A stretch of DNA of 64,000 bases from Streptomyces sp. P9-A4 (lineage in GTDB: Bacteria; Actinomycetota; Actinomycetes; Streptomycetales; Streptomycetaceae). The notes under the pieces are model-generated. The model made no database searches. It was not told the DNA's origin and worked only from the letters and a program-made list of their open reading frames with translations. How positions within the stretch are numbered: position 1 is the stretch's first letter; each line of letters opens with the position of its first letter. The DNA is taken from the NCBI RefSeq assembly GCF_036634195.1, contig NZ_JAZIFY010000001.1, positions 1,746,501 through 1,810,500 of the forward strand, read 5' to 3'. This document shows, piece by piece, positions 50,001-58,488 of the stretch. The position numbers were made by a program, and so were the translations under genes.

Positions 50001-50594
50001 GATCTCGATGCCGTGGTCCATCAGCTCCAGGAAGTACCGGTCCTTGCCGAAGATGTCCTGGTACTCGGAGGCGGATTTCAGGGCCTCGTCGAACTGGCCG
50101 AGGCGGAGCCGGGTCTGCAGCTCGCCGGAGGGGCAGCCGGTGGAGGCGATGAGCCCCTCCGACCACTTCGAGATGGTCTCCTTGTCCATCCGGGGCCACT
50201 TCTGCAGCCAGCCCTCGGCGTACGCGTCGGAGGACAGCTTGAAGAGGTTGTGGAGTCCGGTGGCGTTGGCCGCCCAGATCGTCTTGTGGGTGTAACCGCC
50301 GGAACCGGAGACGTCGTCCCGCTTCTGGTGCGGCTGGCCCCACTGGATCTTCCGCTTGTTGCGCCGGGACTCCGGGGCGACGTACGCCTCGATGCCGATG
50401 ATCGGCGTCACACCGGCCTTCTTCGCGGTGTGGAAGAAGTCGTACGCCCCGTGCAGGTTGCCGTGGTCGGACATGGCGATATGGGTCATGCCCATCTCGT
50501 TGCACGCGTTGAACATGTCCTTGAGCCGCGCGGCACCGTCCAGCAGCGAGTACTGGGTGTGGACGTGGAGGTGCGTGAAGGGCGGCTTGGTCAC
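47055..50594 (-). CDS. dnaE: DNA polymerase III alpha subunit
   Basis: Replicative polymerase, 1179 residues from GTG 50594, the usual DnaE1 length, with no intein. The PHP domain opens with [18 protein letters not shown] and contains [15 protein letters not shown]. The polymerase palm includes [24 protein letters not shown] and the catalytic Asp motif [12 protein letters not shown]. The tau/fingers region has [14 protein letters not shown] and [32 protein letters not shown]. The C-terminal OB fold reads [29 protein letters not shown]. The frame is open upstream, but homology begins at the chosen GTG. Diverges from the DUF2252 gene. Confidence 0.98.
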   Translation of the reverse strand: [1179 protein letters not shown]

Positions 50595-50751
50595 GGGGGA
50601 GGCCTCCGGCTGAATTTCTGGGGGGACAGCGTGGAAGTCTACGTCGGCCGACTGACAGCGCGCGGGCACTCGCCGGTACGGTCGAGCGTTGGGAGACCGG
50701 GAACACCTGTCCCATTTGTCATGAGCAGTCTTGCACCAGGAGGCACCCTCG

Positions 50752-52077
50752 ATGTCGGTCCCGCAGCCCACCGCAGCCGAGCGCGGTGAGCACATCCTCA
50801 CCGTCTTCGACACCGCCTTCGGCGCGCTCCTCGCCGCCGACCCGGCGGCCTTCCGGGTCAAGTTCCGCAAGATGGCCGGCTCCGCCTTCGCCTTCTACCG
50901 GGGCACCGCCTGCCTCTTCTACGCGGACCTGGAGCGGGAGGCCCGCGGCGGCCCCTACCTGGACGAGCGCACCGGCCGGGTCTGGATCCACGGCGATCTG
51001 CACGCCGAGAACTTCGGCACGTACATGGACGCCAACGGACGCCTGATCTTCAACGTCAACGACTTCGACGAGGCGTACGTGGGCCCCTTCACCTGGGACC
51101 TGAAGCGGCTGTCCGCCTCCCTCGCGCTCATCGGCTACACCAAGGCGCTCAGCGACGAGCAGATCACCCACCTGGTCCGGATCTACGCCGCCTCCTACCG
51201 GGAGCGGATCCACGCCCTGGCGACCGGCGCCAAGAACGACGAGCTGCCGCCGTTCACCCTGGACACGGCCGAGGGCGCGCTGCTCGACGCGCTGCGCGAC
51301 GCCCGCGCCATGACCCGCTTCGGGCTGCTCGACTCCATGACGGAGATCCGCGACTTCGAGCGCCGCTTCTCGGCGGGCGGCGGCGCGATCGAGCTGGACG
51401 CGGCCACCCGCTACAAGGTCCTCGCGGCCTTCGACGGCTATCTGGAGACCCTCCCGGAGTCCAGCCTGACCCGCCCCGACTCCTACCGGGTCAAGGACGT
51501 CGTCGGCCGGCGCGGCATCGGCATCGGCTCGGCCGGCCTCCCCTCGTACAACATCCTCCTCGAGGGCAACAGCGACGCCCTGGAGAACGACGTCGTGATC
51601 TACCTCAAGCAGGCGCAGACCCCGGCCGTCTCCCGCCATGTGACGGACGCGGCGGTGCGGGGGTACTTCGAGCACGAGGGCCACCGCACGGTGATCTCGC
51701 AGCGGGCGCTCCAGGCGCACGCCGATCCGTGGCTGGGCTGGACGGAGCTGGACGGCGCCGGGCAGCTGGTCGCGGAGGTCTCGCCGTACGCCGTGGACCT
51801 GGACTGGTCGGACATCGACGACCCCCAGGACATCGCGGCCACGGTCGCCGACCTGGGCCGGGCGACGGCCACGATGCACGCGGCGGCGGACGAGTCCAGC
51901 GGCCACTCGCTGGTGCCGTTCTCGACGGAGCGGGCCATCGACGCGGCCATCGCCGCCGACGAGGAGGGCTTCGCGGACCTCCTCGTGGACTTCGCGCACT
52001 CCTACGGGGCGCGGGCCCGGGCCGACCACCAGATCTTCGTGGACCTCTTCCGCAACGGCCGGATTCCGGGCCTGTAG
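50752..52077 (+). CDS. DUF2252-family protein
   Basis: 441 residues from ATG 50752, which follows AGGAGG. DUF2252 proteins resemble aminoglycoside-phosphotransferase/kinase folds: the motif WIHGDLHAENFGTYMDANGRLIFNVNDFDEAYVGPFTWDLKRL (about 82-125) has the HGDxHxxN and D(F)D pattern of the phosphotransferase catalytic loop and metal-binding Asp. FRKMAGSAFAFYRGTACLFYADL is also conserved. The substrate is unknown; phosphorylation of a small molecule is the natural guess. Confidence 0.88.
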   Translation: MSVPQPTAAERGEHILTVFDTAFGALLAADPAAFRVKFRKMAGSAFAFYRGTACLFYADLEREARGGPYLDERTGRVWIHGDLHAENFGTYMDANGRLIFNVNDFDEAYVGPFTWDLKRLSASLALIGYTKALSDEQITHLVRIYAASYRERIHALATGAKNDELPPFTLDTAEGALLDALRDARAMTRFGLLDSMTEIRDFERRFSAGGGAIELDAATRYKVLAAFDGYLETLPESSLTRPDSYRVKDVVGRRGIGIGSAGLPSYNILLEGNSDALENDVVIYLKQAQTPAVSRHVTDAAVRGYFEHEGHRTVISQRALQAHADPWLGWTELDGAGQLVAEVSPYAVDLDWSDIDDPQDIAATVADLGRATATMHAAADESSGHSLVPFSTERAIDAAIAADEEGFADLLVDFAHSYGARARADHQIFVDLFRNGRIPGL

Positions 52078-52129
52078 GGGAAGCGGGGACCGTTCACAGA
52101 CTGCCTTTAAGGACGTCTTACGGGCCCGC

Positions 52130-52831
52130 ATGGGACACTCCACGACGATGGACATGGCAGAGACGCAGCTGAGGACGCTGCGGGCGGCGTTCTTCACGGC
52201 AGTGGTCGTGACGCTGTCCGTGGCGTCCCACGTGCTGCTCTCGCGCGTGCCGCTGCCGCTCGGGACGGTCGTCCCGGTCGCGGTCGGCGTCTTCGCCGCG
52301 GCGTACGCGCTGGCCGGCCGCGAGCGCGGCTTCGGCCCGATCGCCGGGCTCCTGGTCCCGCTGGAACTGGCCGCCGACACGCTGTTCACCAGCGGCCAGG
52401 CGGTCTGTTACGGCCCCGCCGGCGGCCCGGTCGCCGGTTCGCTGCGCTCGGTGGGCGTGGAGGTGTTCTGCGGCGGCGCCGTCGGCACCCCGCTGCCCGG
52501 TGTGGCGGCCCCCGAGGGCGGCGCCGTCGCCCTGCTCGACTCCCCCGACCCCGCCCTGCCGTGGCTGCTGCTCGCGGCCCACCTGGGTGTCGGCCTCGCG
52601 GCGGCGCTCTGGCTGCGCGGCGGGGAGCGGGCGCTCGCCCGGCTGCTCGGCGCGGTCGCGGCCTTCGCGTTCCGGCCGCTGCTGCTGGTGGCGGCCCTCT
52701 TCCGTACCGCCGGTCCGGCGCCCCGCCGGTCCGGACGGCCCGTGGGGCGGCCCCGGCCCTCCCTCACCCGGCTCCTCACCCACTCCGTGGGACGGCGGGG
52801 ACCGCCGTGCCCGGGCGTCGCTCTCGTCTGA
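52130..52831 (+). CDS. Integral membrane protein, partner of the DsbA-like protein
   Basis: 233 residues (ATGs at 52148 and 52154 are alternatives). Helices: AAFFTAVVVTLSVASHVLL, GTVVPVAVGVFAAAYALAG, GPIAGLLVPLELAADTLFTSG, WLLLAAHLGVGLAAALWLRGG and LLGAVAAFAFRPLLLVAALF. The loop between helices 3 and 4 contains two cysteines (AVCYGPAGG, VEVFCGGAVG). The tail is Arg/Pro-rich and cytosolic. No family name comes to mind. It is followed after 63 bases by an exported DsbA-like protein, so the loop cysteines may be redox partners, a DsbB- or CcdA-like inference that is untested. Confidence 0.75.
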   Translation: MGHSTTMDMAETQLRTLRAAFFTAVVVTLSVASHVLLSRVPLPLGTVVPVAVGVFAAAYALAGRERGFGPIAGLLVPLELAADTLFTSGQAVCYGPAGGPVAGSLRSVGVEVFCGGAVGTPLPGVAAPEGGAVALLDSPDPALPWLLLAAHLGVGLAAALWLRGGERALARLLGAVAAFAFRPLLLVAALFRTAGPAPRRSGRPVGRPRPSLTRLLTHSVGRRGPPCPGVALV

Positions 52832-52894
52832 GCGCACGCCCGTTCCAGGCACACAGTCCCCTCTCTTTCCTCACCTTTCACGGAGATCACGATC

Positions 52895-53710
52895 ATGAGC
52901 GCACGCAACAGCCAGAACAACAAGGCCGCCGCCCGCGAGCGGCTGCGCGCCGAGCGCGAGCGGCAGGCGAAGAAGGACCGGGCGCGCCGGCAGCTGGTCG
53001 TCGGCATCTCGGCCGTGGCCGTGCTGGCCGCCGCCGGCGGCATCGGCTACGCGGTCGTCCAGTCCAACAAGCCCTCCGCCTGGGAGGCGGCGGCGGACGC
53101 GAAGTCGGTGACCGCCCCGAAGAACACCACGGGCACGGACGGCACGACGGTCGTCATCGGCAAGGAGTCCGCGAAGAAGACCCTGGAGCTGTACGAGGAC
53201 TCGCGCTGCCCGGTCTGCGCGACCTTCGAGCAGGGCGTGGGCGCGACGGTCGAGAAGGACGTCGCGGACGGCAAGTACAAGATCAAGTACGTGGGTGCCA
53301 CGTTCATCGACGACCCCACCGCGGGCGAGGGCTCGAAGAACGCCCTGTCGGCGCTGGGCGCGGCCCTGAACGTGAGCCCCGAGGCCTTCCTGAAGTACAA
53401 GTCGGCGCTCTACTCGACGGAGTTCCACCCCGAGGAGAACGACGACAAGTTCGCCAAGGACTCCTACCTCCTGAAGGTGGCGGACTCGGTGCCGGCGCTG
53501 AAGGGCAACGCCGAGTTCAAGAAGAACGTCGAGGGCGGCACCTTCGACGCCTGGGCGATGAAGATGTCGAAGGCCTTCGACGACAGCGGGGTGCGGGGCA
53601 CGCCGACCCTGAAGATGGACGGCAAGCCGGTGACGGCCGCGGGCAGCGACAACCCGCCGCTGACGGCGGCCGAGTTCAGTACGGCGATCGCCGCCGCGCT
53701 GAAGGCCTGA
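52895..53710 (+). CDS. Membrane-anchored DsbA-like thioredoxin-fold protein (CPVC)
   Basis: 271 residues, a paralogue of the protein at 21599-22432. Charged N-terminus (RERLRAERERQAKKDRARR), one helix at about 33-55, then a DsbA-type domain with YEDSRCPVCATFEQG (Cys105, Cys108) and the cis-Pro loop RGTPTLKMDG. Unlike its paralogue it has no second cysteine pair. Probably an exported thiol-disulfide oxidoreductase working with the membrane protein encoded just upstream. A terminator follows. Confidence 0.87.
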   Translation: MSARNSQNNKAAARERLRAERERQAKKDRARRQLVVGISAVAVLAAAGGIGYAVVQSNKPSAWEAAADAKSVTAPKNTTGTDGTTVVIGKESAKKTLELYEDSRCPVCATFEQGVGATVEKDVADGKYKIKYVGATFIDDPTAGEGSKNALSALGAALNVSPEAFLKYKSALYSTEFHPEENDDKFAKDSYLLKVADSVPALKGNAEFKKNVEGGTFDAWAMKMSKAFDDSGVRGTPTLKMDGKPVTAAGSDNPPLTAAEFSTAIAAALKA

Positions 53711-53724
53711 CGACCACCGCCGGC

Positions 53725-53760
53725 CCCTGAGCCGTCCCCTTCCCGGTGGACGGCTCAGGG
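53725..53760 (+). terminator. Terminator of the DsbA-like gene
   Basis: CCCTGAGCCGTCC (53725-53737) and GGACGGCTCAGGG (53748-53760) form a perfect 13-bp stem with a 10-base loop, starting 15 bases after the stop. Confidence 0.85.
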
Positions 53761-53859
53761 CCGTGGCGGGTTGTCGCGTCCGGGGGGCGACGATCGGGAG
53801 AACTTCCGGTGTTCGCCTGCCGATCGACCGTACTCGTCAGCAATCCGACTGGCCGTGAC

Positions 53860-54330
53860 CAGTCGTTTCATGGGGGACCCCCACCCCGACGGCGTCCTGC
53901 TCTGGACGCGCGTCACCCCCACCCCCGAGGCCGTGCCCGGCTCCGGCCTCCGCCCGGACGCCCAGGCCGGCTGGGAGCTCGCCGAGGACCGCGCCTTCAC
54001 CAGGCTCGCGGCCTCCGGCACCACCACGGCGAGCGCCGCGTCCGGCCACACCGTGAAGGCGGACGTGCGGGGGCCTGCGCCCGGCCACCGCCTACTGGTT
54101 CCGCTTCGCTTCGGGCTCCGCCGTCTCGCCGCCCGCGCCGACCTGGACGCGATCCTCCATCTCGGCGACTACCTCTACGAGTACGGCTCCGGCGTCTACC
54201 CGGCGGCGAAGTACACCGTCCGGCCGCACGAACCGCGCCACGAGATCGTCTCGCTCGCCGACTACCGCACCCGGCACGGGAAGTACAAGACAGACCCCGA
54301 CCGCCTGGGCGCGCTCCTGCCGGACGCTCA
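53860..54330 (+). pseudogene. Decayed PhoD-like alkaline phosphatase fragment
   Basis: One frame reads [20 protein letters not shown]...[13 protein letters not shown], the N-terminal domain of secreted PhoD phosphatases. At the G-run near 54069 the frame must shift by one to continue as [20 protein letters not shown], then an internal deletion joins directly to [53 protein letters not shown] in the first frame. The signal peptide, the rest of the catalytic domain (including the expected WDDHE) and the C-terminus are missing. The remnant is about a quarter of the usual length and has no ribosome site. Certainly not a working enzyme. Confidence 0.85.
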
Positions 54331-54447
54331 ACGGAACGCAGCGTGTCGAGCGGGTGTACCAGCCCGTTCGCTGAGGTTCCCCTGACGGTCCGACAGCGAT
54401 GGTTTTCAGCCATGATCCCTTCTGTTAACGGAAGATCACATGGCTAC

Positions 54448-54493
54448 GGCGGGTGGCGGGTTCCGGAGATCGAATCCGGACACACCACCCGCC
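54448..54493. repeat. Nested inverted repeat (cruciform-like)
   Basis: GGCGGGTGG (54448-54456) pairs with CCACCCGCC (54485-54493); inside, TCCGGA at 54462-54467 and 54475-54480 forms a second stem around GATCGAA. It lies in the roughly 350-base gene-free stretch between the phoD remnant and the M43 protease, which is more AT-rich than average and contains a TTTTTC tract further on. It may be a terminator or a trace of the rearrangement that broke phoD. Confidence 0.5.
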
Positions 54494-54681
54494 TCCGTCG
54501 CCCCGACTGTTACGTCGGCGTCTCAAACTCCGGGAACGACACCAGTTTTTCTTCCCGATGCCCCGAAATGCCCCATGAATGATTGGGCCTGATCACTCCT
54601 CAACAGGATCTGACATGGACGCGTAATCTCCCCGGCGTGGCGGAGGAAGTTCCTCCCCACCACCCCCCGCGAGGAGTCACC

Positions 54682-55668
54682 GTGCGTGCTCTTGTCCGTA
54701 TATCCCCCCGTATGTCACGTCGTATGCTCGGCACCGCCGTCATGGCCGGAACCCTGGCCCTGGCTCCCCTCTCCGCCCCCGCGGCCATCGGCGGCACCGC
54801 CCTTGCGGGCGCCTCCGCCGAGAAGTGCGCGGACGACGCCGGCGCCCTCTCCGGCGCCCGCAAGGCGCGCGGCGCCGACAGCCACGCCGCCGAGCCGAAC
54901 GAGCTCTCGGCCGCCAAGGCCAAGTCCATGGACGAGGACTTCAAGAAGAAGCTCTCCGCGGCCCGTTCCACCGGCACCGCCGGGGTGGCCGCCGGGGCGA
55001 CCATCCCGGTCTACTTCCACGTCGTCCACTCCGGGACCACGGGCAAGCTCTCCGCCACGGCGATCAACAACCAGATGGCGGTCCTCAACGCCGCCTACGG
55101 CGGCCAGGGCACCGGCAACGTGAACACCAACTTCCAGTTCTCGCTGGCCGGTACGGACTACACGGACAACGCCACCTGGTACAACCTCGGCTCCGGCTCC
55201 ACCGCCGAGAAGCAGATGAAGCAGACCCTCCGCAAGGGCGGCGCGGGCGCGCTGAACGTCTACACCGCCAACCTCGGCGGCGGCCTCCTCGGCTGGGCGA
55301 CCTTCCCGTCCTCGTACGCCTCCAGCCCGTCCATGGACGGCGTCGTCATCCTCGACGCCTCCCTCCCGGGCGGCTCCGCGGCCAACTACAACGAGGGCGA
55401 CACCGCCACCCACGAGGTCGGCCACTGGATGGGCCTCTACCACACCTTCCAGGGCGGCTGCAGCGGCAGCGGCGACTCGGTCGCCGACACCCCGGCCGAG
55501 AAGAGCCCCGCGTACGAGTGCCCGACCGGCCGTGACTCCTGCACCAACAAGGCCGGCGTGGACCCGATCCACAACTTCATGGACTACACGTACGACTCCT
55601 GCATGTACCAGTTCACCTCGGGCCAGGTGACCCGGATGAACGACTTCTGGACCGCGTACCGCGCCTGA
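54682..55668 (+). CDS. Secreted M43-family zinc metalloprotease
   Basis: 328 residues from GTG 54682, 5 bases after GAGGAG. The signal peptide [35 protein letters not shown] is followed by a pro-region of about 60 residues. The catalytic [11 protein letters not shown] is the HExxHxxGxxH of M43 (pappalysin/cytophagalysin) proteases, and [18 protein letters not shown] gives the Met-turn with nearby cysteines. The cysteine pattern (GGCSGSG, YECP, DSCTN, DSCMY) implies two disulfides. Extracellular protein degradation is the likely role. A very strong terminator follows. Confidence 0.92.
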   Translation: MRALVRISPRMSRRMLGTAVMAGTLALAPLSAPAAIGGTALAGASAEKCADDAGALSGARKARGADSHAAEPNELSAAKAKSMDEDFKKKLSAARSTGTAGVAAGATIPVYFHVVHSGTTGKLSATAINNQMAVLNAAYGGQGTGNVNTNFQFSLAGTDYTDNATWYNLGSGSTAEKQMKQTLRKGGAGALNVYTANLGGGLLGWATFPSSYASSPSMDGVVILDASLPGGSAANYNEGDTATHEVGHWMGLYHTFQGGCSGSGDSVADTPAEKSPAYECPTGRDSCTNKAGVDPIHNFMDYTYDSCMYQFTSGQVTRMNDFWTAYRA

Positions 55669-55681
55669 ACCACCTGAACAC

Positions 55682-55722
55682 GGCCGTGGCCCCCGGGGGG
55701 AGTCCCCCCGGGGGCCACGGCC
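55682..55722 (+). terminator. Rho-independent terminator of the M43 protease gene
   Basis: A perfect 20-bp stem (arms 55682-55701 and 55703-55722) is followed directly by TTTT at 55723-55726. It is the best classical terminator in the window and may also serve the convergent hydrolase gene. Confidence 0.92.
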
Positions 55723-55734
55723 TTTTCGCGCGTC

Positions 55735-56304
55735 CTACAGACTGTCGAGGAAGGACAGCGCCACCGACCAGGTCCGCTCCGCCGCCTCCTCGTCCCAGTC
55801 GGGCAGCTCCGGGTCCGTGTACACGTGCCCGGCGCCCCGGTAGCGGTAGATCTCCACGTCCGCCCCGGCCTTGCGCATCTGGAGGTACCAGGAGGACAGC
55901 CAGTCGTCCGTCTCGAAGGGGTCCGGCTCGGCCACGTGCAGCTGCACCGGCAGCTCGTCCACCGACGCGGACTCCGCGAGGTCCGAGGTGCCGTGGAACA
56001 GCAGCAGCCCGCGCGCCTTCTCGTCCCCCAGCGCCAGGGTCTGCGCGATCGAGGCCCCGAGGGAGAGGCCCATGTAGACCATGCCCCGCTCCGAGTAGGG
56101 CGCGGCGGCCAGGACCGCCCGCTTCAGCAGCTCGTCCTTGCCGATCTCGTCCCGGAGCGCCACGCCCTCCTCGACGGTCCCGACCGTCCGCCCGTCGTAG
56201 AGGTCCGGCGTCCAGACCTGGTGCCCGGCGGCCCTGAGGCGCTCGGCGGCCGCCTCTACGGAAGGGGTCAGCCCGTAGGCCGAGTGGAAGAGCATGATGT
56301 CCAT
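55735..56304 (-). CDS. Dienelactone hydrolase-family protein
   Basis: 189 residues from ATG 56304, preceded by AGGATGGG; an in-frame ATG lies three codons earlier. The alpha/beta-hydrolase core shows MLFHSAYGLTPSVEAAAERLRAAGHQVWTPDLYDG, the nucleophile elbow GLSLGAS, an acid in AEPDPFE and the His in YRGAGHVYTD. The nucleophile is Ser, whereas classical dienelactone hydrolases use Cys, so a different esterase or lactonase specificity is likely. The neighbouring antiporter gene ends 39 bases upstream on the same strand. Confidence 0.87.
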   Translation of the reverse strand: MDIMLFHSAYGLTPSVEAAAERLRAAGHQVWTPDLYDGRTVGTVEEGVALRDEIGKDELLKRAVLAAAPYSERGMVYMGLSLGASIAQTLALGDEKARGLLLFHGTSDLAESASVDELPVQLHVAEPDPFETDDWLSSWYLQMRKAGADVEIYRYRGAGHVYTDPELPDWDEEAAERTWSVALSFLDSL

Positions 56305-56343
56305 GCGTCCCATCCTGCCACCCGCCTCCGGCCCGCCAGGACC

Positions 56344-57936
56344 TCACCGCATGCTGCGCACGTCCAGCTGTCGCAGCACCCGGTCGACCACCTCCGGGTC
56401 GGCGCCCGGCTCGTTGCGCGCCGCCAGCACCTCGTGCCGGGCGGCCGACATCAGCTCCCGCTGGATCCGCTGCACCGACTTGAACCGCTTCGACCGCTCC
56501 ACGAACGCGGCCTTCCGCTCCTCGTCGACCATGTCGGGGCTGATCCTGGCCCCGATGTCGTACGCCCCGCGCAGAAGCCGCTCCTGGACCTCCTCCGGCA
56601 GCTCCTCCACCTCCTCGATCTCCTTGAGCCTGCGCCTCGCGGCCTTGGCGGCGCGGATCGCGAGATCCCGTTCGAAGACCCGCTCGGCGTCCGCGTCGGC
56701 CCGCACCCCGAGCCGCCGGACCAGCCAGGGCAGGGTGAGCCCCTGGAAGACCAGGGTGGTGATGATCACGCAGAAGGCGATGAAGACGATCTCGTCGCGG
56801 CCGGGGAAGGGCTTGCCGTCGTCGGTGGTGAGCGGCACGGCGAGCGCCAGCGCCACCGAGGCCACCCCGCGCATCCCCGCCCACCACATGACGATGGTCT
56901 CCCGCCAGCTGGTCGGGATCTCCTCGTCGATGTCCCGGAGCGTGTGCAGCCGCTTCGCCAGCCAGGTGGCGGGCAGCAGCCACAGCAGCCGGACGCCGAC
57001 GACCACCCCGACCACCGCGGCGCCCCAGCCGAGCATCACCCAGCCCCGTCCCTCGGCCACCCCGAAGACATGGATCAGTTCCAGGCCGATGAGCCCGAAG
57101 GCGATCCCGGTGACGAGGGTGTCGACGATCTGCCAGAAGGTCTGTCCGGCGAGCCGGCCCATGACGTCGTCGGCGTCGGCCGCGTGCTCGGCCAGGAAGA
57201 GGGCGGTGACCAGGACCGCGAGGACTCCGGAGCCGTGCAGTTCCTCGGCGAGGACGTAGCTCACGAAGGGCACGAGCAGCGTCAGGCCGGTCTGGAGGGT
57301 GACGTCGCCCAGGAGTCCGATGAGCTTGTTGGAGAGCCAGCCGAGCGTCAGGCCGACGATCACGGCGACCACGGCGGAGAGCACGAACTCACCGAGCGCC
57401 TCCGGCCAGGAGAAGGAGCCGCTGACGACGGCGGCGATCGCCACGTGGTAGAGCACGATCGCGGTGACGTCGTTGAAGAGGCCCTCGCCCTCCAGGATCG
57501 ACACCAGCCGGCGGGGCAGCCCGAGCGAGCCGGCCACGGCGGTCGCCGCCACCGGGTCCGGCGGCGCGACCAGGGCGCCCAGCGCGACGGCGGCGGCCAG
57601 CGGGAGACCGGGCACCATCGCGTGCGCGACCGCGCCGACGGCGGCCGTGGTGACGAAGACGAGGGCGACCGCCAGCAGGAAGATGGGCCGCCTGTTGGCC
57701 GCGAACTGCCGCCACGAGGTGCGTTGCACGGAGGCGTAGAGCAGCGGGGGCAGTACCAGCGGGAGGATGAACTCCGGCGGGACCTCGACGTTCGGTACGA
57801 AGGGCAGGAAGGCCAGCACGATCCCGACGAGGGTCATCAGGACGGGCGCGGGCAGTCCCAGCCGGTCACCGAGGGGCACGGTGAGCAGGGCGCCGAGGAG
57901 CAGCAAGAACAACAGGGCCAATTGATCCACGGCCAC
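56344..57936 (-). CDS. CPA1-family Na+/H+ antiporter
   Basis: 530 residues, GTG start. About 12 helices in residues 1-400, with PPLLYASVQRTSWRQFAANRRPI, GALVAPPDPVAATAVAGSLGLPRRLVSILEGEGLFNDVTAIVLYH (the ND of the CPA1 ion-binding site), and HGSGVLAVLVTALFLAEHA. A C-terminal cytosolic region of about 130 residues is helical and charged (RRLKEIEEVEELPEEVQERLL). Exchanges Na+ or K+ for H+ for pH and salt homeostasis. Confidence 0.94.
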   Translation of the reverse strand: MAVDQLALLFLLLLGALLTVPLGDRLGLPAPVLMTLVGIVLAFLPFVPNVEVPPEFILPLVLPPLLYASVQRTSWRQFAANRRPIFLLAVALVFVTTAAVGAVAHAMVPGLPLAAAVALGALVAPPDPVAATAVAGSLGLPRRLVSILEGEGLFNDVTAIVLYHVAIAAVVSGSFSWPEALGEFVLSAVVAVIVGLTLGWLSNKLIGLLGDVTLQTGLTLLVPFVSYVLAEELHGSGVLAVLVTALFLAEHAADADDVMGRLAGQTFWQIVDTLVTGIAFGLIGLELIHVFGVAEGRGWVMLGWGAAVVGVVVGVRLLWLLPATWLAKRLHTLRDIDEEIPTSWRETIVMWWAGMRGVASVALALAVPLTTDDGKPFPGRDEIVFIAFCVIITTLVFQGLTLPWLVRRLGVRADADAERVFERDLAIRAAKAARRRLKEIEEVEELPEEVQERLLRGAYDIGARISPDMVDEERKAAFVERSKRFKSVQRIQRELMSAARHEVLAARNEPGADPEVVDRVLRQLDVRSMR

Positions 57937-58020
57937 ACCCTGCCACGTATGTCCGTTTTCACCGCGACTGCCCCCCGATCGGTACCGGAGGACGGCGACG
58001 GCGCCCGGCCGGGCCTCCGG

Positions 58021-58488
58021 CTAGAGAGCCCTTCGCATCGCCCGGTGCGGCATGCCGGCGTCCGGGAACTCGGGGCCGTACGCCTCGTAGCCCAGCCGCT
58101 CGTAGAAGCCCAGCGCGTGGGTCTGCGCGTGCAGGTCGACGGCGGTCAGACCACGCTCGCGCGCCACGTCCTCGATGCCCCGCACCAGCGCCGCGCCGAC
58201 ACCGAGACCACGGGCGGCCTTGGAGACGGCGAGCCGCCCGAGCGAGCCGACGGAGGCGTCGGCGCCGGTCTTCCCGACCGCGTCCGCCCCGAACAGGAGC
58301 CGGCCGGTGCCCAGCGGCAGCCCGTCCTCGCGGACCGCGAGGACATGCACCGCGGTCTCGTCGTACGGGTCGTACTCCAGCTCCCGCGGCACGCCCTGCT
58401 CCTCGACGAAGACCTCGTGGCGCACCGCGAAGCACGCCTCCCGGTCCTCGGCGCCGGCGGCCTCGCGGACGCCGTACGCGCTGCTCAC
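58021..58488 (-). CDS. GNAT-family N-acetyltransferase
   Basis: 155 residues, GTG start in a 4-bp GTGA overlap with the rluD stop. [33 protein letters not shown] is the ElaA-like N-terminal part; [33 protein letters not shown] contains the acetyl-CoA pyrophosphate loop; [23 protein letters not shown] is the C-terminal strand-helix. The acceptor substrate is unknown. Coupling to rluD is common in Streptomyces and does not by itself indicate a shared pathway. Confidence 0.9.
   Translation of the reverse strand: MSSAYGVREAAGAEDREACFAVRHEVFVEEQGVPRELEYDPYDETAVHVLAVREDGLPLGTGRLLFGADAVGKTGADASVGSLGRLAVSKAARGLGVGAALVRGIEDVARERGLTAVDLHAQTHALGFYERLGYEAYGPEFPDAGMPHRAMRRAL

Noticed and set aside
47127..50789. 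Long plus-strand open frame opposite dnaE
   Set aside because: Same shadow composition; dnaE on the minus strand is complete and unmistakable.
54440..54500. tRNA remnant or attachment site at the nested palindrome
   Set aside because: It contains GATCGAATCCGG, but the arms do not fold as a cloverleaf and no integrase or mobile-element gene is nearby.
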